Assembly: GCF_019397265.1 (NCBI RefSeq)
Contig: NZ_CP068985.1
Span: forward strand, 6,068,001-6,132,000
DNA length: 64,000 nt
From: Nonomuraea coxensis DSM 45129
Lineage (GTDB): Bacteria; Actinomycetota; Actinomycetes; Streptosporangiales; Streptosporangiaceae
Direction of reading: 5' to 3'
Positions 50,215 through 58,730 of the stretch are shown here, piece after piece. Both the position numbers and the translations under genes were made by a program. Every line of letters begins with the position of its first letter. Position 1 is the stretch's first letter. The notes beneath the pieces are model-generated. The model saw nothing but the letters and a program-made list of their open reading frames with translations. It did no database searches and was not told the origin of the DNA.

Positions 50215-52191
50215 ATGCACTTCTGGCTGGCCTGGCCGCTCTCGCTGCTCGCCGCCCTTGTGCCGGTGACGGCGCACGACCGGGAGGTCCCGGCCGGGCG
50301 GCAGGCCGACTTCGCCGCGGCCGCCCGCGAGTTCGGGGTGCCGCAGAGCGTGCTGCTGGGGGTGGCCTACCTGGGCTCGCGGTGGGACACGCACGCCGGG
50401 CGGCCCAGCACGGCCGGCGGCTACGGACCGATGCACCTCGTGGACGCCGTCCCCGCCGGCGCGCCCACCCCCGGCGACGCGCTCGGGGACGCCCGGGGCG
50501 ACGACGCCCGTCCGATGCCGCCCCGCCCTGTGCACATGCTGTCCCCGCTGAGCGCCGCCGCGAAGCCGCCGAGCACGACGCTGCCCGAGGCCGGGCGGCT
50601 CATCGGCGTCGCGCCCGCCCGGCTGCGCGACGACCCGGCCGCCAACATCCGCGCCGGAGCCGCCCTGCTCGCCTCCTACCACGCCACCCAGAGCGCCGGC
50701 CGGAGCGCGAGCTCCGACCCCGCCGACTGGTACGACGCCGTCGCCCGCTTCTCCGGCGCCGACGACCCGGCCGCCGCGCGGCAGTTCGCCGACGAGGTGT
50801 TCGCGGTGATCAGGGCGGGCATGCGGCGGCGCACCGACGACGGCTACCTGGTGAGCCTCGACCCGGTGCCCGGCCTGCGCGTGCCGCGGGCTCACCGGGA
50901 GCCCTACCCCGAGGAGGACGAGGACGTCGTGTTCCCCGACTCCGACGACACCGCCGCGCTGTACGACCCGGCCGAGGTGACCGCGGCCTCGGGCCGCTCC
51001 TCCTCGGCGGAGTGCCCGGCGAGCCTGGCCTGCGAGTGGATGCCGGCCGCGCACGAGCGCTTCGGCAAGAAGGGGAACAAGGACTACGGCAACCACGACC
51101 GCCTGTTCAAGACCCGGCACGTCGACTACATCGTCATCCACGACACCGAAGGCGGCTACCAGGGCATCCCGACCATGATCCGCGACCCCAAGTACGTGAG
51201 CTGGCACTACACGATCCGCTCCCGCGACGGGCACGTGGCCCAGCACGTCAAGACCAACGACCTCGCCTGGCACGCCGGCAACTGGGACGTCAACACCCGC
51301 TCGATCGGCATCGAGCACGAGGGCTACCTCGCCAAGGGCGGGGCGTGGTACACCGAGGCGATGTACCGGTCCTCGGCCAGGCTGGTGCGCTACCTCGCCG
51401 CCAAGCACGGCGTGCCGCTCGACCGGGCGCACATCCTCGGCCACGACAACGTCCCCGGCACCACGCCCAAGACCGTCGCCGGCATGCACGAGGACCCGGG
51501 GCCCTACTGGGACTGGGCCCACTACTTCGAGCTGATGGGCCGGCCGCTGCGGGGCGCGCGGAAGGGCGACTCGGTGATGATCCGGCCGTCGTACGACGAC
51601 AACCGCCCGCGCTTCACCGGCTGCGTCACCACGAAGGCGGGCAAGGAGTGCCCGCCGCACGGCGCGTCCACCGTCTGGCTGCACACCGCGCCGCGCGAGA
51701 ACGCCCCCCTGGTCAGCGACATCGGCAAGCACGGCGACAAGGCCAGCACGTACAGCGTGTACGACCACGCCGCCCGCGCCTCGACCGGCCAGCGCTACGC
51801 GGTCGCGGAGCGGCGGGACGACTGGACGGCGATCTGGTACCTCGGGCAGAAGGCGTGGTTCCGCAACCCGGCCGGGCGGCCGGTCGCCGTGCCCGCCAAG
51901 GGGCCGCTGGCCACGCCGCTGCGCGCGGGCACCCGGGTGTACGGGCGGGCCTATCCGGAGCGGTCGGCGTACACGAAGGCGGCGGCGCAGCCGCTGACGC
52001 CGCTGCAGTACCGGATCGGGCCGGGGCAGACGTACACGGTGGGCGACACGATCACCGGCTCCCACTACTCCGCCGGGGCCCTCAGCCCGTCCCGGCACGT
52101 CACGACGACCGGCACCACCCGCTACCACCAGATCCAGCTCGGGCACCGGATCGCGTTCGTCATGGCGAAGGACGTGCGGCTGATCTCGTGA
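50215..52191 (+). CDS. Secreted N-acetylmuramoyl-L-alanine amidase
   Basis: A 658-aa cell-wall hydrolase. Signal peptide MHFWLAWPLSLLAALVPVTA. Residues 20-240 are a lysozyme/transglycosylase-like stretch (FAAAAREFGVPQSVLLGVAYLGSRWDTHAG). The amidase_2 domain spans about 300-445, with zinc His in IVIHDTEGG and in GMHEDPGPYW; HILGHDNVPGT is also typical. A C-terminal SH3-like region follows. ATG at 50215 with GGGGGA 7 nt upstream is preferred to GTG 50191. It cuts the peptide stem from peptidoglycan, for growth, spore or recycling roles. Confidence 0.88.
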   Translation: MHFWLAWPLSLLAALVPVTAHDREVPAGRQADFAAAAREFGVPQSVLLGVAYLGSRWDTHAGRPSTAGGYGPMHLVDAVPAGAPTPGDALGDARGDDARPMPPRPVHMLSPLSAAAKPPSTTLPEAGRLIGVAPARLRDDPAANIRAGAALLASYHATQSAGRSASSDPADWYDAVARFSGADDPAAARQFADEVFAVIRAGMRRRTDDGYLVSLDPVPGLRVPRAHREPYPEEDEDVVFPDSDDTAALYDPAEVTAASGRSSSAECPASLACEWMPAAHERFGKKGNKDYGNHDRLFKTRHVDYIVIHDTEGGYQGIPTMIRDPKYVSWHYTIRSRDGHVAQHVKTNDLAWHAGNWDVNTRSIGIEHEGYLAKGGAWYTEAMYRSSARLVRYLAAKHGVPLDRAHILGHDNVPGTTPKTVAGMHEDPGPYWDWAHYFELMGRPLRGARKGDSVMIRPSYDDNRPRFTGCVTTKAGKECPPHGASTVWLHTAPRENAPLVSDIGKHGDKASTYSVYDHAARASTGQRYAVAERRDDWTAIWYLGQKAWFRNPAGRPVAVPAKGPLATPLRAGTRVYGRAYPERSAYTKAAAQPLTPLQYRIGPGQTYTVGDTITGSHYSAGALSPSRHVTTTGTTRYHQIQLGHRIAFVMAKDVRLIS

Positions 52192-52282
52192 ATTTTCGCC
52201 GCACGGGCCGCTGAGTGCGCGCGGCACTCCGCGGAGACGATATGGTTTTCCCGTGGCCCGGAACATGTAGCCCGGGGTTCAC

Positions 52283-52354
52283 GCGGAAGTGGCTCAGTGG
52301 TAGAGCATCACCTTGCCAAGGTGAGGGTCGCGGGTTCGAATCCCGTCTTCCGCT
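52283..52354 (+). tRNA. tRNA-Gly (GCC)
   Basis: 72-nt cloverleaf: acceptor GCGGAAG/CTTCCGC, anticodon stem TCACC/GGTGA with loop TTGCCAA, T arm GCGGG-TTCGAAT-CCCGT. CCA not encoded. First of a Gly-Cys-Gly-Val cluster. Confidence 0.97.
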
Positions 52355-52369
52355 CGGAGTGTGACTCCT

Positions 52370-52440
52370 GGTGGAGTGGCCGAGAGGCGAGGCAGCGGCC
52401 TGCAAAGCCGTCTACACGGGTTCAAATCCCGTCTCCACCT
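52370..52440 (+). tRNA. tRNA-Cys (GCA)
   Basis: 71-nt cloverleaf: acceptor GGTGGAG/CTCCACC, anticodon loop CTGCAAA, T arm ACGGG-TTCAAAT-CCCGT. Second in the cluster, 15 nt after tRNA-Gly. Confidence 0.97.
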
Positions 52441-52488
52441 CGCTGAACGGTGGACCCGCAGGATCCGCTAAAGTAAAGGCAGCACCAC

Positions 52489-52560
52489 GCGGAAGTGGCT
52501 CAGTGGTAGAGCATCACCTTGCCAAGGTGAGGGTCGCGGGTTCGAATCCCGTCTTCCGCT
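52489..52560 (+). tRNA. tRNA-Gly (GCC), second copy
   Basis: Identical over 72 nt to the tRNA-Gly at 52283-52354, including the CAC just before it. Confidence 0.97.
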
Positions 52561-52579
52561 CTGAGTTTCAACTCAACAT

Positions 52580-52651
52580 GGACGATTAGCTCAGCGGGAG
52601 AGCGCTTCCCTGACACGGAAGAGGTCACTGGTTCAATCCCAGTATCGTCCA
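52580..52651 (+). tRNA. tRNA-Val (GAC)
   Basis: 72-nt cloverleaf: acceptor GGACGAT/ATCGTCC, anticodon stem CTTCC/GGAAG with loop CTGACAC, T arm ACTGG-TTCAATC-CCAGT. Last of the cluster, followed by a terminator. Confidence 0.97.
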
Positions 52652-52660
52652 CCCCCTGAG

Positions 52661-52690
52661 AAAGGCCCCGCCCACCGCGGGGCCTTTCTG
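52661..52690 (+). terminator. Terminator of the tRNA cluster
   Basis: Perfect 11-bp stem AAAGGCCCCGC / GCGGGGCCTTT, 5-nt loop, then CTGCTTTCC. Confidence 0.9.
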
Positions 52691-52809
52691 CTTTCCGCGC
52701 CCAACCTCTCGGCGTTTTGTCCCGCCATGAGAAGTTTTGGTGTCCCTTTGCGCATGCGCCGTTGCTCTCCGGGTAGCGCCGTGTCATTGGCTCCTCGGAG
52801 GAGGAAAGC

Positions 52810-53667
52810 GTGGATATCAACATAGGCCAGGGCCTCACGGACGCCTGGCGATCGATCGCGACGTTCGTGCCGAGGCTGGTCGCGTTCCTGGTGATCCTCA
52901 TCATCGGTTACCTGATCGCCAAGGCTTTGGAGAAGGTGGTCGACAAGATCCTGGAGCGGGTCGGCTTCGACCGCGCGGTGGAACGCAGCGGCGTGCGCCG
53001 CTGGCTCGAACGCAGCAAGTACGACGCCAGCAGCCTGCTCGGCAGGATCGTCTTCTACGCCATCGCGCTGATCACCCTGCAGATAGCCTTCAGCGTCTTC
53101 GGGCCGAACCCGATCTCGACGCTGCTCACCGGCGTGGTCGCGTGGCTGCCCTTGGCACTGGTCGCCATCGTGATCATCGTGGTGGCCGGCGCGATCGCCA
53201 GGGCCGTGCAGGACATCCTCAACGGGGCTCTCGGCGGGCTGTCCTACGGCCGCTGGATCGCCGCCGCGGCCGCCGTGTTCATCTGGGCGCTGGGCATCAT
53301 CGCCGCGCTCAACCAGATCGGCGTGGCCACCACGGTCACCACTCCGGTGCTGGTCACCGTGCTCGCGACGATCGGCGCCATCCTCGCCATCGGCATCGGC
53401 GGCGGCCTGATCCGGCCGATGCAGCAGCGCTGGGAGCGCTGGCTGAGCCGCATGGAGGCCGAGGCGCCGCAGGCCAGGGCGCACGCCGAGGCGTACCAGC
53501 GCGGGCGGCAGGACGCCGCCTCCATGAGCGGAGAGGAGACCGCACCCATCCGCACCGGGCCGGGCGCGACGGCCACCGGCAGGCCGGGCACGACGCAGGG
53601 GGGCAGGTCCACGCCTCCTGGCGGCATGCCTCCTGGGTCGCACCGCTCCGACATGCCTCCGGGCTGA
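52810..53667 (+). CDS. TM-helix-repeat channel-like membrane protein
   Basis: A 285-aa protein with about five membrane helices, including LVAFLVILIIGYLIAKALEK, then GRIVFYAIALITLQIAF, the conserved TM-helix region found in small MscS-related proteins. It lacks the MscS beta domain. The C-terminal 70 residues are a cytoplasmic Gly/Pro-rich tail (PPGGMPPGSHRSDMPPG). GTG with GGAGGAGGAAAGC upstream. A role in osmotic response is suggested by the family, not shown. Confidence 0.75.
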   Translation: MDINIGQGLTDAWRSIATFVPRLVAFLVILIIGYLIAKALEKVVDKILERVGFDRAVERSGVRRWLERSKYDASSLLGRIVFYAIALITLQIAFSVFGPNPISTLLTGVVAWLPLALVAIVIIVVAGAIARAVQDILNGALGGLSYGRWIAAAAAVFIWALGIIAALNQIGVATTVTTPVLVTVLATIGAILAIGIGGGLIRPMQQRWERWLSRMEAEAPQARAHAEAYQRGRQDAASMSGEETAPIRTGPGATATGRPGTTQGGRSTPPGGMPPGSHRSDMPPG

Positions 53668-53988
53668 CCCCTCCGAGAACGGCCCGCCTCCCCGGCAGCG
53701 CCCACCCGCCGGGAGGGGACGGGCCCACCCCGCCGGCCGGCCGCCACACGCGGCCGGCCGGCGGCGCGTGCGGACGGCGGCGCGTGCGGACGGCGGCGCG
53801 TGCGGACGGCGGCGCGTGCGGACGGCGGCGCGTGCGGACGGCGGCGCGTGCGGACGGCGGCGCGTGCGGACGGCGGCGCGTGCGGACGGCGGCGCGTGCG
53901 GACGGCGGCGCGTGCGGACGGCGGCGCGTGCGGACGGCGGCGCGTGCGGACGGCGGCGCGTGCGGGACGGACCGGCCGCCGCGCGGGA
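53668..53988. other. Intergenic stretch containing a minisatellite
   Basis: No gene. Two thirds of it is the 16-bp tandem repeat at 53760-53968. GGCCGGCCGG repeats occur just before it. The repeat unit has no stop in any frame, so all six frames are open here; these are not genes. Confidence 0.8.
53760..53968. repeat. 16-bp minisatellite, 13 copies
   Basis: Unit GGCGGCGCGTGCGGAC. Twelve copies in a row are identical; the thirteenth has one extra G. Lies between two convergent genes (channel-like protein and DUF6401). Perfect identity points to recent expansion or homogenisation. Confidence 0.95.
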
Positions 53989-54300
53989 TCAGGCGGGGAG
54001 TTCGTCGCCGAGGAAGCCGTGCTCGCGGGCGAGCCAGCACACCGCCGTCAGCCGGAGCGACGGCGCGTCCTGCTCGCCGGTGAACATCCAGCCGCGGTGG
54101 CGGAGCTCGTCGAGGAAGCCGAGCAGGTAGTCGCCCAGCGTCTCACGGTCGAGGGGGATCGCCTCCCGCAGCTCGGCCGCGTGCTGGTCGACGGCGGCGA
54201 CCAGCCCGGGCTCTGCGCCCATGCGGGCGAGCTGGGAGGTGCCCAGCGTGTTCATCAGCCAGCGCAGGGGCGAAGACGCCCAACCATCCTCAAAGACCAC
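53989..54300 (-). CDS. DUF6401-like protein
   Basis: A 103-aa protein that resembles DUF6401 ('natural product biosynthesis protein'): RWLMNTLGTSQLARMGAEPG, then LVAAVDQHAAELREAI, and LRLTAVCWLAREHGFLG near the end. No enzyme motif visible. GTG at 54300 with AAGGTG upstream. It lies 9 nt after pobA on the same strand and is probably cotranscribed; a role in 4-hydroxybenzoate use is not supported by sequence. Confidence 0.65.
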   Translation of the reverse strand: MVFEDGWASSPLRWLMNTLGTSQLARMGAEPGLVAAVDQHAAELREAIPLDRETLGDYLLGFLDELRHRGWMFTGEQDAPSLRLTAVCWLAREHGFLGDELPA

Positions 54301-54309
54301 CAAATCACC

Positions 54310-55497
54310 TTAAAGCACGTTTAGACCTGCGTCATCGGGGAACGGCAGGCCGACGTAGTTCTCCGCGAGCGTCGTCGCGGCGGCCTCGGACGAGGTGACG
54401 TAGTCCAGATAGGAGAGCTGGAGCCGCCGCCCGTAGGCGTCCTCGTCCTCGAACGTGTGCAGCAGCGTCGTCATCCACCACGAGAAGTGCTGCGCCCGCC
54501 ACACCCGCTTCAGGCACGTCTCCGAGTAGCCGTCGAGCAGGGCGGTCGAGCCGCCGTCGAAGTACGCGGCCAGCGCCTCGGTCAGCACCCGCACGTCGGC
54601 CACCGCCAGGTTGAGCCCCTTGGCCCCGGTCGGCGGCACGATGTGGGCGGCGTCCCCGGCCAGGTAGAGGCGGCCGTACTGCATGGGCTCGGTCACGAAC
54701 GAGCGCATCGGCGTGACGCCCTTCTCGGTGATCCGGCCGGTGGCCAGCGTGAAGCCCGGCACGCTCTCCAGCCGGACCCGCAGCTCGTCCCAGATCCGCT
54801 CGTCCGGCCAGTCCTCCACCCGCGTGTCGGCGGGGACCTGGAGGTAGAAGCGGCTGACGGCGGGCGAGCGCATGCTGTGCAGCGCGAAGCCGCGATCGGT
54901 CCTCGCGTAGATCAGCTCCTCGGACGAGGGCGCGACGTCGGCCAGGACGCCCAGCCAGGCGAACGGATACTCCCGCTCGAAGACGGTCAGGACGCCCTCG
55001 GGGACCGACGGCCTGGACACGCCGTGGAAGCCGTCGCAGCCCGCGATGACGTCGCAGTCGAGCCGCTCGCCGTCGCCGAAGGTGACGTACGGCTCGGACT
55101 CCAGGGAGTGCAGCGCCACGTTCTCGACCTCGAAGCGCACGTCGCCGCCGGCCGCCAGCCGGGCCGCGATGAGGTCCTTGACGACCTCCTGCTGGCCGTA
55201 GACGGTGATCGCGCGGCCGGGCACCAGCTTCTCGAAGGCGATGCGGTGGCCGGCGCCGCCGTAGCGCAGCTCGATGCCGTGGTGCGGCAGGCCCTCGCGC
55301 AGCATCCGCTCCCCGACGCCGGCCTCGGCGAGCGTGTCCACGGTGCCCTGCTCCAGGACGCCGGCCCGTACCCGCCGCTCGACGTAGTCGCGGCTGCGCC
55401 GCTCCAGCACCACGGAGGAGATGCCCCGCAGGTGGAGCAGATGAGACAGCAGCAGGCCCGCCGGGCCCGCGCCGATGATCCCGACCTGAGTTCGCAT
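54310..55497 (-). CDS. pobA: 4-hydroxybenzoate 3-monooxygenase
   Basis: A 395-aa flavoprotein that converts 4-hydroxybenzoate to protocatechuate with NAD(P)H. GAGPAG (residues 9-14) binds FAD; ERRSRDYVERRVRAGVLEQGTVD near residue 32-54, DCDVIAGCDGFHGVSRPS near 160 and GDAAHIVPPTGAKGLNLAVAD near 287 are family hallmarks. Length is the family norm (394). Divergent from an IclR regulator, with a candidate operator between. No protocatechuate ring-cleavage genes in the window. Confidence 0.93.
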   Translation of the reverse strand: MRTQVGIIGAGPAGLLLSHLLHLRGISSVVLERRSRDYVERRVRAGVLEQGTVDTLAEAGVGERMLREGLPHHGIELRYGGAGHRIAFEKLVPGRAITVYGQQEVVKDLIAARLAAGGDVRFEVENVALHSLESEPYVTFGDGERLDCDVIAGCDGFHGVSRPSVPEGVLTVFEREYPFAWLGVLADVAPSSEELIYARTDRGFALHSMRSPAVSRFYLQVPADTRVEDWPDERIWDELRVRLESVPGFTLATGRITEKGVTPMRSFVTEPMQYGRLYLAGDAAHIVPPTGAKGLNLAVADVRVLTEALAAYFDGGSTALLDGYSETCLKRVWRAQHFSWWMTTLLHTFEDEDAYGRRLQLSYLDYVTSSEAAATTLAENYVGLPFPDDAGLNVL

Positions 55498-55541
55498 GAC
55501 CGAAGCATCATGCCTCGTCCCCTTCCGCGGGGAGGGCCGGC

Positions 55542-55556
55542 TTCCGCTCAGTGGAA
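55542..55556. promoter_or_regulatory. Candidate IclR-type operator
   Basis: TTCCGCTCAGTGGAA: 7-bp arms with one mismatch around a central C, like other IclR-family pseudopalindromes (TGGAA/TTCCA ends). It lies in the 80-bp gap between pobA and its regulator. Confidence 0.55.
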
Positions 55557-55577
55557 TACTAGGGCAGGATTTACCTC

Positions 55578-56351
55578 ATGGCAGGAGGATCCCGGGAGCC
55601 GGGCCGCACCGTGACGTCCAAGGTGCTGGCCCTGCTCGGCGCGTTCGACGCCGCACACCCCCAGCTCACGCTGACGGAGCTGGCCCGGCGCAGCGGCGTC
55701 CCGCTGAGCACCGCGCACCGGCTGGTCGCCGAGCTGGAGGAGTGGCAGGCGCTGGCCCGCGGCCCCGACGGGCGGCTGCGGGTCGGGCTGCGGCTGTGGG
55801 AGCTCGGGCAGCTCGCCCCCGGCCGGCTGGTGGCGCTCGCGCACCCGTGGCTGCAGGAGCTGTTCGGCACCACCGGCGAGAACGTGCACCTCGCCGTCCG
55901 CGACGGCATGGAGGTGCTGTACGTGGACAAGGTGTACGGCCGCCGCGCCGTGCCCATCGTCTCCAGGACCGGCGGCCGGCTGCCCATGCACCCGACCGGC
56001 GTCGGCCGGGCGCTGCTGGCCCACGAGCCCGACTGGTTCGTCACGTCGTACCTGGCCCGGACGCTCGAACGGCCCACCCCGCACACCATCACCGAGCCGG
56101 GCCGGCTGGCCAGGGAGCTCGCCGCGGTGCGCGCCCAGGGGTACGCGCTCACCTACGAGGAGATGACGCTCGGCTCCTGCTCGGCCGCCGCGCCCGTCCT
56201 GGTCGACGGGCGGGCCATGGCCGCTCTCGGCATCGTGCTCTCCTCGCGCCGCGCCCGCGAGCTGCCCCGCCTGGTCGAGCCGCTGCTGCGCGCGGCCGGG
56301 GGGATCGGCCGCGCGTTCGCTAGTCCCCCATCCGCTGGATCCGGTCCTTGA
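55578..56351 (+). CDS. IclR-family regulator (PobR-like)
   Basis: A 257-aa regulator: winged-helix domain at 10-65 (LTLTELARRSGVPLSTAHRLVAEL) and effector domain at 80-250 (VRDGMEVLYVDKVYGR; MHPTGVGRALLAHE). Divergent from pobA, so probably activates it in response to 4-hydroxybenzoate. Its last 9 codons run antisense over the end of the TPP-enzyme pseudogene. Confidence 0.88.
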   Translation: MAGGSREPGRTVTSKVLALLGAFDAAHPQLTLTELARRSGVPLSTAHRLVAELEEWQALARGPDGRLRVGLRLWELGQLAPGRLVALAHPWLQELFGTTGENVHLAVRDGMEVLYVDKVYGRRAVPIVSRTGGRLPMHPTGVGRALLAHEPDWFVTSYLARTLERPTPHTITEPGRLARELAAVRAQGYALTYEEMTLGSCSAAAPVLVDGRAMAALGIVLSSRRARELPRLVEPLLRAAGGIGRAFASPPSAGSGP

Positions 56352-57772
56352 ACAGCGTCCCGGCGATGGCCGCGCGGTGCGGCTGCCCTTGAGGAACGCC
56401 TGCGCGAAGTTCCTGGCCTGGTCGTAGGTGACCTTGCCGGGCATCGGCGGCTCAGGCGAGGGCGTACGGCAGCCCGTTGGCCATGGAGGCGAGCGTGCCC
56501 GACAGGTAGAACTCGCGCTCGCCGCGGATGTGCCAGTGACGGGCCGCCCAGGTGGCGACGGTGCCGCTGTCACAGGTCAGGATGGCGTCGTCGGCCGCGA
56601 GGTCGTCCAGGACGGAGACGGCGTACTGCGGGGCGACCGGGTCCCGGCCCGGGTTCTCCAGGGACTTCATGTCGGCACGCCACTTGGCCATCATCTTCTG
56701 ATATTTCGCCAGATGAGGGCTGTCGCCCCGGCGAGTCAGCAACGGCAGCAGCGCGGCCAGCCCCTCCCTGGCGTCGCACACCACGGGCACGTCGGTCGCG
56801 ATCCGCGCCCCCGCCCGGACCGGGTCGGCCTCGAACTGCACCACGCGCGCCCTGCCCGGCTCCGGCAGGAACTTCGAGTACGGGAAGTTCGTGCCCACCA
56901 TGAGCAGGACGTCGGCCTCCTCCATCAGCTCCTCGCTCGGCCGGGTGCCGAGCAGCCCGATCCCGCCCGTCGTGTACGGCGAGTCGTCAGGGACGACCGC
57001 CTTGCCGGGCAGCGTCTTGACCACGGGCGCGCCCAGCGCCTCGGCCACGGCCAGCACCTCACGCCGGGCGTGCAGCGCGCCCTGACCGACGAGCACGGCC
57101 GGCCGCTCGGCCCTGTTCAGCACGTCGGCGGCCCACTCCACGTCCTCCTGGCGGGGGATGCCGGGCGGCTGGAGGTAGACGGGCGCGGTGTTCGGCGTGC
57201 GGGCGGGGGCCACGTGCGCGTACGGCTCCGCGTCCGCCTCGGCCACCTGAAGGTCGTTGGGCAGGGTGAGATGGGCGACGCCGCGGCGCGCGTACGCGGT
57301 CCTCACAGCCTGGTCCACCAGCGACGGGAGCTGGGCCGGGTTGGTGATCATCATGTTGTACTCGGCCACGTCGGCGTACAGCCGGTCCAGGTGGACCTCC
57401 TGCTGGTAGCCGGTGCCGAGCACGGACGTCTCCTGCATGCCGGTGATCGCCAGCACCGGCACGTGGTCGAGCTTGGCGTCGTAGAGCCCGTTGAGCAGGT
57501 GGATGCCGCCCGGCCCCGACGTGGCCAGGCAGACGCCGATCCGGCCGGTCGCCTTGGCGTAGCCGGTGGCCATGAAGGCCGCCGCCTCCTCATGGTGCAC
57601 GAGCACGAAGCGCACCCCCGGTCACGATGGCGGCGTAACCCTCCATGATCCCGTTGATGCCGTCGCCCGGAAGGCCGAAGACGGTGTCCACGCCCCATTC
57701 CGCCAGCCGCTCGATCAGGTCCTCCGCCGCGATTCGCGCCCCTACCCCGTACGCGCGCGGACATGTCAGACC
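56320..57772 (-). pseudogene. Decayed thiamine-pyrophosphate enzyme (pyruvate-oxidase-like)
   Basis: All parts of a POX/acetolactate-synthase-like gene but the core are present, in different frames. The N-terminus (EDLIERLAEWGVDTVFG LPGDGINGIMEG) is followed by two frameshifts near 57645 and 57617. A long intact part runs from RFVLVHHEEAAAFMATGYAKATG to SGTLASMANGLPYALA (57615-56455). About 120 codons with the GDG TPP-binding motif are then missing, and the tail resumes as EPPMPGKVTYDQARNFAQAF with one more frameshift before a TAG at 56320. It cannot make an active enzyme. Confidence 0.85.
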
Positions 57773-57798
57773 GGCGGGATCGGGGGTAGAGGGGCCGC

Positions 57799-58728
57799 AT
57801 GCGGATTCTGGTCACGGGAGCGACGGGCATGCTGGGCAGGGCCCTGGTGCCCGCACTGGTGAAAGCGGGTCACCAGGTGCGGGCGCTGAGCCGTACCAGG
57901 AGGGAGAGCCGCGGCAACGTCGAATGGGTCTGGGGCGACCTGTTCTCCGGGCACGGCGTCCCGGAGGCGCTGGCCGGCATGGACGCGGTGGCGCACCTGG
58001 CCACCAGCGGGCGCCGGGGACGCGGCGCCGCCGACATCCCGGGCACCCGCCGGCTCGTCCTCGCCGCCCGCGAGGCCGGGGTCGGGCACCTGCTGCTCAC
58101 CTCGATGGTCGGCGCCGACCGCGCTCCTGTCGGGTATCTCACGTACAAGCTGGAGGCCGAACGGCTGGTCGCGGCCGGCGGGATCGGCTGGACCGTGCTC
58201 CGCAGCACCCCGTTCCAGCAGTGGCTGCACCGGCGGCTGCGCGACTACGCCTCGCTCCCGGTGCTGCTCGTGGACCCGACCGTGCTCATGCAGCCGGTGC
58301 ACACGGGCGAGGTCGCGGCGCGGGTGGCCGAGCTCGTCGGCGGCGAGCCGCTCGGGACGGCGGTCGAGTTCGGCGGGCCGGAGGTGCTCGACCACGCCCG
58401 GCTGGCCCGCACCTGGTGCCGCCTGCACGGCCTGCGCCGCCTCTGCCTGCCGATGCGCTTCCCCGGCCGGCTGTACGCGGCCCAGCGCGCCGGCGAGCTG
58501 ACCACCGACGCGACGCCCCGCGGCACGATCACCTGGGACGCCTACCTGACGCCGCCCGCCACGGCCCGCGCCGCGCGCCACGGCGGCGCCGACGCCTTCC
58601 CCGACTCCGACGACTTCGCCTCCGAGCACACCGCCTCCCCCACCAGCCCGGCCACCCAGCCGGAGCTGGACCCGGACGTGCGCGTCTACGGCGGCGACGA
58701 CGGCTACGAGCGCCCCACCCGCGGCTGA
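57799..58728 (+). CDS. NAD(P)-binding SDR/NmrA-like protein
   Basis: A 309-aa atypical short-chain dehydrogenase. MRILVTGATGMLGRALVPAL is the nucleotide-binding start; AVAHLATSG and GVGHLLLTSMVGAD follow as in NAD(P)H-binding NmrA/complex I NDUFA9-like proteins. The catalytic YxxxK is doubtful (YLTYKLEAE). Function unknown. AGAGGGG ribosome site. It converges on the FtsX gene with 2 nt between stops. Confidence 0.82.
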   Translation: MRILVTGATGMLGRALVPALVKAGHQVRALSRTRRESRGNVEWVWGDLFSGHGVPEALAGMDAVAHLATSGRRGRGAADIPGTRRLVLAAREAGVGHLLLTSMVGADRAPVGYLTYKLEAERLVAAGGIGWTVLRSTPFQQWLHRRLRDYASLPVLLVDPTVLMQPVHTGEVAARVAELVGGEPLGTAVEFGGPEVLDHARLARTWCRLHGLRRLCLPMRFPGRLYAAQRAGELTTDATPRGTITWDAYLTPPATARAARHGGADAFPDSDDFASEHTASPTSPATQPELDPDVRVYGGDDGYERPTRG

Positions 58729-58730
58729 GT

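Noticed and set aside
49720..52266. A very long minus-strand open frame continuing upstream of glmS (1455 codons in all).
   Set aside because: It is antisense to the amidase gene and has no coding logic; glmS has its canonical MCGIVAYVG start with a strong ribosome site at 49719.
53760..53968. Possible CRISPR array.
   Set aside because: Units are directly adjacent, with no spacers, and no cas genes are present.
53354..54324. Several repeat-rich open frames through the minisatellite on both strands.
   Set aside because: The repeat unit has no stop codon in any frame, so open frames there are automatic; no ribosome sites or family similarity.
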